A stretch of 8,120 bases of DNA. Source: an uncultured Pseudomonadota bacterium. GTDB lineage: Bacteria; Pseudomonadota; Gammaproteobacteria; Burkholderiales; Usitatibacteraceae. The stretch is taken from assembly GCA_946885905.1 (NCBI GenBank), contig CAMPHL010000094.1:1-8120 (forward strand). The letters run 5' to 3'. A program made the position numbers and the translations under genes. Shown piece by piece: positions 1 through 3,818 of this stretch. The notes beneath the pieces are model-generated. The model made no database searches. It was not told where the DNA came from and saw nothing but the letters and a program-made list of their open reading frames with translations. Numbering within the stretch: the first letter of the stretch is position 1; each line of letters opens with the position of its first letter.

Positions 1-1
1 G

Positions 2-664
2 GTGAAGCTGCCCGACGGCATCTCGTTCGTGCAGGCCGCGAGGAGGATGCTGCAGGGGCTCACGGTGCAGTACCTGCTGCGGCGCATGCTCATCGTGCCC
101 AAGGCGGGCGACACGATCCTCTGGCAGGCCGCCGCCGGTGGCGTGGGGCTCATCGCATGCCAGTGGGCCAAGGCGCTGGGCATCAACCTGATCGGCACCG
201 TGGGCTCGGAGGAGAAAGCGAAGCTCGCACGCGAGCACGGGGCGGCCCACACGATCAACTACACCAAGGAAGATTTCCTCAAACGCGTCGAGGAGATCAC
301 CAACGGCAAGAAATGCCCGGTGGTCTACGACTCCGTGGGCAAGGACACGTTCATGAGGTCGCTCGACTGCGTGCAGCCTCGCGGCCTGCTGGTGCTCTTC
401 GGGAATTCCTCGGGCCCGGTGGACGCGCTGAACACGGGGCTGCTCGCCGCGAAGGGATCGCTCTACGTGACGCGGCCCACGCTGGCTTCGTACGCCGCGA
501 AGCGCGAGGAGCTGCTCGCCTCATCGCAGGAGCTCTTCGAGCACGTGCTCGCCGGGCGCATCAAGGTGGGCCCGCGGCAGAGCTACGCCCTCAAGGATGC
601 CGCGCAGGCGCACCGCGACCTCGAGGGACGCAAGACGACGGGGTCGACCATCCTCGTTCCGTAG
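2..664 (+). CDS. qor: Quinone oxidoreductase (NADPH:quinone reductase, QorA type), 3' part
   Basis: This is the C-terminal 220 residues of a zinc-independent medium-chain dehydrogenase/reductase that reduces quinones with NADPH in the cytoplasm. The reading frame is open to the left edge, so the GTG at 2 is probably an internal valine; E. coli QorA is about 327 residues, so roughly the first 105-110 are missing. Visible landmarks, numbered from base 2, are the Rossmann loop AAAGGVG at 43-49 followed by LIACQWAKALG, IGTVGS at 64-69, VVYDSVGKDTF at 107-117, RGLLVLFGNSSG at 127-138, GSLYVTRPTL at 152-161, and the C-terminal AHRDLEGRKTTGST. No structural-zinc cysteine cluster is seen, as expected for this subfamily. 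One oddity is Arg-Arg at 14-15 in AARRMLQG, where relatives usually carry small or hydrophobic residues. It ends in TAG and converges on the caspase gene, 55 bp away. Confidence 0.9.
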   Translation: MKLPDGISFVQAARRMLQGLTVQYLLRRMLIVPKAGDTILWQAAAGGVGLIACQWAKALGINLIGTVGSEEKAKLAREHGAAHTINYTKEDFLKRVEEITNGKKCPVVYDSVGKDTFMRSLDCVQPRGLLVLFGNSSGPVDALNTGLLAAKGSLYVTRPTLASYAAKREELLASSQELFEHVLAGRIKVGPRQSYALKDAAQAHRDLEGRKTTGSTILVP

Positions 665-672
665 GCGCTCGG

Positions 673-705
673 ATCCCGGGCCTGCCGCTCGGCGGCGCCC
701 GGGAT
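673..705. terminator. GC-rich hairpin between convergent genes, candidate bidirectional terminator
   Basis: A perfect 9-bp outer stem (ATCCCGGGC at 673-681 with GCCCGGGAT at 697-705) encloses an inner 5-bp stem (GCCGC 684-688 with GCGGC 692-696) and a TCG loop, leaving only a 2-nt bulge. It starts 9 bp after the qor stop and lies about 15 bp beyond the caspase stop on the other strand, which is where a shared terminator would sit. There is no T-tract on either side, so termination would depend on hairpin strength or Rho. It may instead be one arm of a dispersed palindromic repeat. Confidence 0.5.
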
Positions 706-729
706 GACGGGTCATCCCGTCACCTGACG
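701..729. repeat. Two further nested palindromes, REP-like
   Basis: GGGATGAC (701-708) and GTCATCCC (711-718) form an 8-bp inverted repeat around GG. CGTCA (718-722) and TGACG (725-729) form a 5-bp inverted repeat around CC. The first shares bases 701-705 with the preceding hairpin, so the two structures compete. The second covers the stop codon of the caspase gene (720-722, minus strand). GTCATCCCG-type palindromes resemble repetitive extragenic elements of proteobacteria, but repetition in the genome cannot be tested from one copy. Confidence 0.45.
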
Positions 730-2105
730 TTGTAGCTCTCCAGGTCCCATCGCTCCGAGGCGATGGTCTTGCCGGCAGCCGTGACGTTGGTGTGCTCGGC
801 GGCGATCCAGCGCTTGGCCTGGCCGCTGTACCAATAGGTCCAACGGTTCACGCCGTTGTTGCCGGGCTTCTCGCGCTCGGTCCATCGCACCTCGCGGCCC
901 AGCTTCATGGCGCGGAACCGGCCCGCCGGCGTGTCGATGTCCTCCTCGCCAAGGACCTCGATCCGTACCTCATGGTCCCACGCGCGCTTGCCTGCGCTCT
1001 CGGTCTCGAGAGCCCGGATGTTGGAGCTCTGGCCCAGGTTCATCGGGAAGGCGTACATCTGGCTGGCCGGGTGGTACATGCGCCAGGCCTCGCCGCGCTT
1101 GATGCGGGTGAAGTTGCCCATGAGGTCGCTCTTCTGGCCGCTGTTCCAGTGGACCTCCTGGCCTTCGATCTTCTGCACCGTGAGCTTCTGCGCCCGCTCG
1201 GTCTGGTCGAGCCGGTTGCGGACGCGGTAGGTCCAGGTGTCCCCGGCGACATAGTGCGGCGGGCTTCCAGGCGCAACGATGCCGCGTGGTGCGGATGCAC
1301 CGCGTTTCGCGTTGCCGGGGACCGGGTATGCGGCGGCGAGCTTCGCCGGCTCGGAACGACGCACATGGAACGAGAACGCGGTTTCGAGCGACGTGCTCTC
1401 CCACGGGACCTGGCGTCCCGCGGATTCCTTGCGCACGGCGGCGCGGACGTTCCTGAACGTCTCCTCGACCGGCGCGCCCGCCTTCTTCATCTGCTCCAGG
1501 AGGTGGCGCGTGTAGAGGCCGTTGCGCCCGGTGCCGTCCGCGGCGACCGAGCCCGGGGAGGTCGAGAACGCGATGAGCGTTCCCGGCGGCGCATCGATCT
1601 GCGCCAGTCCATGGGCCGCGACGGCGAAGCGCGTGCCGAAGGGGTTGTTGCGGCAAGCGTCGAGGACCACGATGTTCACGGGATTGCGCGCGGAGTCGAG
1701 CTTTTCCATCACGGCGGCCAGGTCGAGCGCGGAGAACTGGACCTCGTCTTCGCGTGCGATGTCTGCGCCCACCGGGACCAGGTAGTTGCGGCCGCGCACC
1801 TGCAGGCCGTGGCCCGCGAAGTAGAACAGGCCGTTCGAGGTCTTGCCGAGCTTGTCGCCGAACTCGCGCAGCGCCAGGTGCATGTCGCGCAGCGATGCGT
1901 TCTCCCGCTGCACGACGGTGAATCCCGCCGCTTTCAACTCCCGCGCCATGTCGGCCGCGTCGTTGAGCGCGTTGGGCAGCGGCGCGTCGGCATAGCCGCC
2001 GTTGCCGATCACGAGGGCGACCCGCGCGGGCTTCTCGCCCTGGGCGCAGGCGAGGCCTGCGGCCGCGAGCAGGAGGGCGAGAAGGAGCCTCGGTAAGGCG
2101 TACAT
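720..2105 (-). CDS. Exported caspase-family (peptidase C14-like) protein with C-terminal beta-rich domain
   Basis: This encodes 461 residues. Residues 1-21 look like a signal peptide (one Arg, a Leu/Ala core, an Ala-Cys-Ala cleavage site); Cys20 lacks a good lipobox because Gly is at -3. A caspase-like p20 domain covers about 27-250: ALVIGNGGY at 30-38, the catalytic His in YFAGHGLQ (H99), the catalytic Cys in VVLDACRNNPF (C151), IAFSTSPGSVAADG at 178-191 and QVPWESTSLE at 232-241. The dyad is intact, so a peptidase of Arg/Lys or similar specificity is plausible, acting in the periplasm or outside the cell. A Pro/Ala/Gly linker (about 251-283) leads to a second domain (284-461) beginning GDTWTYRVRN and containing DTPAGRFRAMKLG, reminiscent of DUF3108-type beta folds. 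It starts at ATG without a clear Shine-Dalgarno. It is convergent with qor, divergent from the next gene, and probably monocistronic. Substrate is unknown. Confidence 0.88.
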   Translation of the reverse strand: MYALPRLLLALLLAAAGLACAQGEKPARVALVIGNGGYADAPLPNALNDAADMARELKAAGFTVVQRENASLRDMHLALREFGDKLGKTSNGLFYFAGHGLQVRGRNYLVPVGADIAREDEVQFSALDLAAVMEKLDSARNPVNIVVLDACRNNPFGTRFAVAAHGLAQIDAPPGTLIAFSTSPGSVAADGTGRNGLYTRHLLEQMKKAGAPVEETFRNVRAAVRKESAGRQVPWESTSLETAFSFHVRRSEPAKLAAAYPVPGNAKRGASAPRGIVAPGSPPHYVAGDTWTYRVRNRLDQTERAQKLTVQKIEGQEVHWNSGQKSDLMGNFTRIKRGEAWRMYHPASQMYAFPMNLGQSSNIRALETESAGKRAWDHEVRIEVLGEEDIDTPAGRFRAMKLGREVRWTEREKPGNNGVNRWTYWYSGQAKRWIAAEHTNVTAAGKTIASERWDLESYNVR

Positions 2106-2122
2106 GCGCGAATCTAGCAGGC

Positions 2123-2151
2123 TTGCGGTCGCCCTGCCCGAGGACTAGTCT
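2123..2151 (+). promoter_or_regulatory. Candidate sigma70-type promoter in the divergent intergenic region
   Basis: TTGCGG (2123-2128) and TAGTCT (2146-2151) are separated by 17 bp and lie 30 bp upstream of the ATG at 2181. Each hexamer matches consensus at only three positions. The -10 overlaps an 8-bp perfect palindrome, GACTAGTC (2143-2150), so the same site could serve the divergent caspase gene or bind a dimeric regulator. This is the only gap between the two divergent genes, so both promoters should lie here or just inside the genes. Confidence 0.3.
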
Positions 2152-2155
2152 GGAT

Positions 2156-2177
2156 TTTCCTTTCCCCGAAAGGAGGT
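2156..2177 (+). promoter_or_regulatory. Strong Shine-Dalgarno buried in a potential hairpin
   Basis: AAGGAGGT at 2170-2177 is a full-length complement of the 16S rRNA 3' end, 3 nt before the ATG at 2181, and fixes the start. The pyrimidine run TCCTTTC (2158-2164) can pair with GAAAGGA (2168-2174) around a CCC loop, with two further G-U pairs (2156-2157 with 2175-2176). The stem would therefore sequester almost the whole Shine-Dalgarno, an arrangement seen in translational switches such as RNA thermometers. Control is inferred only from geometry. Confidence 0.4.
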
Positions 2178-2180
2178 CCC

Positions 2181-2693
2181 ATGAGACTGCGGATGTACCT
2201 CACTCTGCCGGACCTCGCGAGCGCCCGGCAGCTCGCCAACGACTTGCTGCTTGCCCGCATCGAAGACCGGCACATGCACTTCCTCGCCCGGCGCGGCACC
2301 GACCTCGCCGAGCTCCATGAAGCCTCCTATTTGCAGAAGACGGACGCCGTCCACGGCGCCTTCACGGGCCTGGTGATCGGCGGCGTCGTCGGCGTCGCCG
2401 TCGGGCTCATGCTGGTCTACTTTCCGCCCGGCGGGATGTCGGTCCAGCTCGTCGCCGTCCTCATCGCGGCGCTGATCGGAGCGGCCCTGGGCGTGTGGAT
2501 CGCGGGCATGATGGGCCTGCAGGTGTCCAACACCCAGCTGAAGGGCTTCGAGGAGGAGCTGGAGGAGGGCAAGATCCTGCTCATGCTCGACGTGCCCGCA
2601 TCGCGGTACGACGACATCCGGCAGGTGATCGCGCGCTCCCACCCGGAGGCCGTGAACCGGGGCAACGAGCCGATGGTGCCCGCTTTCCCCTGA
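2181..2693 (+). CDS. Small two-helix membrane protein, DUF1269-like
   Basis: This 170-residue protein has no assigned enzymatic role. The N-terminal half (1-55) begins MRLRMYLTLPDLASARQLAN and continues to RIEDRHMHFLARRGTDL. It is followed by a hairpin of two membrane segments, about 59-81 and 88-111, joined by a short FPPGG turn. The C-terminal part (129-152) reads GKILLMLDVPASRYDDIRQVI. The flanking beta-alpha segments resemble the two halves of a ferredoxin-like fold split by the membrane hairpin, as in DUF1269/general-stress-protein-17M-like proteins; this family call is from memory of the pattern. The first helix carries five glycines exactly four residues apart (59, 63, 67, 71, 75) and the second has G100/G104/A108, so tight helix packing or oligomerisation is likely. 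The start is set by a near-perfect Shine-Dalgarno. It stands alone between a divergent gene and a 141-bp gap. Confidence 0.82.
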   Translation: MRLRMYLTLPDLASARQLANDLLLARIEDRHMHFLARRGTDLAELHEASYLQKTDAVHGAFTGLVIGGVVGVAVGLMLVYFPPGGMSVQLVAVLIAALIGAALGVWIAGMMGLQVSNTQLKGFEEELEEGKILLMLDVPASRYDDIRQVIARSHPEAVNRGNEPMVPAFP

Positions 2694-2694
2694 G

Positions 2695-2715
2695 CCTCGC
2701 CGCATGACGGCGAGG
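2695..2715 (+). terminator. 8-bp hairpin just after the DUF1269-like gene
   Basis: CCTCGCCG (2695-2702) pairs perfectly with CGGCGAGG (2708-2715) around the loop CATGA. It begins 2 nt after the TGA stop. No T-run follows, so it is a weak candidate for an intrinsic terminator; it may stabilise the mRNA 3' end. Confidence 0.45.
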
Positions 2716-2766
2716 GCGCGCCAGCGGCCTCGCCGAAGCTGCGGCCTTGGACTCGCCGCCGGCGAG
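2696..2766. repeat. Cluster of CTCGCCG motifs in both orientations
   Basis: CTCGCCG occurs at 2696-2702, 2729-2735 and 2752-2758, and its complement CGGCGAG at 2708-2714 and 2760-2766. The first and last pairs form inverted repeats; the last has a 1-nt spacer. The cluster fills most of the intergenic space upstream of the cyclodeaminase gene. No coding potential is convincing here. It could be tandem terminator hairpins or binding sites. Confidence 0.4.
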
Positions 2767-2793
2767 CGCCGTGGGGCGGCCGGGCCCGGACGG

Positions 2794-2799
2794 TAGAAT
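2794..2799 (+). promoter_or_regulatory. Candidate -10 box (TAGAAT) for the cyclodeaminase-kinase operon
   Basis: TAGAAT matches the sigma70 -10 consensus at five of six positions and lies 35 bp upstream of the ATG at 2835, predicting a leader of about 28-30 nt. The -35 region at about 2771-2776 (GTGGGG) is poor, implying a weak or activator-dependent promoter. A perfect 10-bp palindrome, CCGGGCCCGG (2780-2789), occupies the spacer. The downstream bases CGGCGC resemble those after the -10 of sucC. Confidence 0.45.
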
Positions 2800-2834
2800 C
2801 GGCGCTTCCCTCCGCACGATCCCCGACCGAGCCG

Positions 2835-3794
2835 ATGGCCCTCCTACTGCGCGAATCCGACGTCGAGCAGCTCCTCGAAATGCCCGCCGCCATCGACCTG
2901 GTCGAGCGGGTGCACCGCGAATACTCGACCGGGAAGGCGATGGACGTGCCGCGCGAGCGCACCCGCGTGCCCAAGGCGGGCCTGCACATCCTGCAGGGCG
3001 CGGTGCCGTCGATGGGCATCCTCGGCTACAAGGCGTACACCTCCAGCCGCGAGGCGACACGCTTCCTCGTCTACGGCTTCAACGCGGAGCGCGGCAACCT
3101 CGACGTGATCGTCGAAGCCGATCGCCTCGGGATGATGCGCACCGGCGCCGCGGGCGGCGTGGCCGCGAAATGGCTCGCGCGCGAGGATGCGAAGGTCGTG
3201 GGCGTGTTCGGCGCGGGCTGGCAGGCCGAGGGGCAGATCGAGGCGCTCGCCCAGGTGCGCAAGCTCGAGCGCGTGAAAGTCTGGTCGCGTACCGCGGAGA
3301 AGCTCGCCAGGTTCTGCGAGCGGATGCGGGCGAAGCTCTCGCTCGACATCGTGCCCGCCGCCTCGCCGGCCGATTGCGTGACGGGCAGCGACATCGTCGT
3401 GACCATCACCACCTCCGCCACGCCGGTCTTCTCGGGCGAGCTCGTGGTTCCGGGCATGCACATCAACGCCGCGGGGTCGAATTCGCTGCTGCGCCAGGAG
3501 ATCGACGAGGCGACCGTGCGCAAGTGCGATCCGATCGTGGTCGATTCGCGCCCTTCCGCGCTCAAGGAAGCGGGCGACCTGCTGCCCGTCCTGGAGAAAG
3601 GCCGGATCCACGGGCTCGGCCTCACCGAGCTGGGCGAGGTCGTCGCCGGCACCCGTGCCGGTCGGACCACGCCCGAGCAAGTGACACTGTTCGAATCGCA
3701 GGGGATGGCGATCCAGGACCTTGCAATTGCAGCGCACCTGCTCGGGCTCGCGCGCGCGCGAGGCGCCGGGACGGAGGTTAAGATTGGGCAATAA
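2835..3794 (+). CDS. Ornithine cyclodeaminase / mu-crystallin family protein
   Basis: This 319-residue protein has the usual length for the family, whose members are NAD(P)-dependent cytosolic enzymes acting on amino or imino acids (ornithine cyclodeaminase, archaeal-type alanine dehydrogenase, ketimine reductase). Seen here are GYKAYTS with Lys66, the RMG/MMRTGAAGGVAA segment (about 99-111; Arg102), the Rossmann loop VFGAGWQAEGQ (124-134), a probable dinucleotide-contact site VWSRT (149-153), INAAGSN (210-216), VVDSR with Asp237 at the position expected for the catalytic Asp, and the family C-terminal signature FESQGMAIQDLA (286-297). The loop reads GAGWQA where many relatives have GTGxQA. 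True cyclodeaminase activity is not established by sequence, so substrate is left open. The ATG at 2835 has only a weak Shine-Dalgarno. Its TAA is 24 bp before the kinase start, suggesting co-transcription. Confidence 0.88.
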   Translation: MALLLRESDVEQLLEMPAAIDLVERVHREYSTGKAMDVPRERTRVPKAGLHILQGAVPSMGILGYKAYTSSREATRFLVYGFNAERGNLDVIVEADRLGMMRTGAAGGVAAKWLAREDAKVVGVFGAGWQAEGQIEALAQVRKLERVKVWSRTAEKLARFCERMRAKLSLDIVPAASPADCVTGSDIVVTITTSATPVFSGELVVPGMHINAAGSNSLLRQEIDEATVRKCDPIVVDSRPSALKEAGDLLPVLEKGRIHGLGLTELGEVVAGTRAGRTTPEQVTLFESQGMAIQDLAIAAHLLGLARARGAGTEVKIGQ

Positions 3795-3818
3795 GGGAGT
3801 CGCAAACAGGGAGAGCCC

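Noticed and set aside
2038..2060. Lipoprotein anchor at Cys20 of the caspase-family protein
   Set aside because: The -3 position is Gly rather than Leu/Val/Ile, so the lipobox is poor; ordinary signal peptidase cleavage after Ala21 fits better.
792..2096. Plus-strand 434-codon open frame opposite the caspase gene
   Set aside because: No recognisable motif; the opposite strand has a signal peptide and intact caspase signatures.
2747..3781. Alternative frame over the cyclodeaminase gene
   Set aside because: Arg-rich shadow with no domain content; the overlapping frame holds the full family signature.
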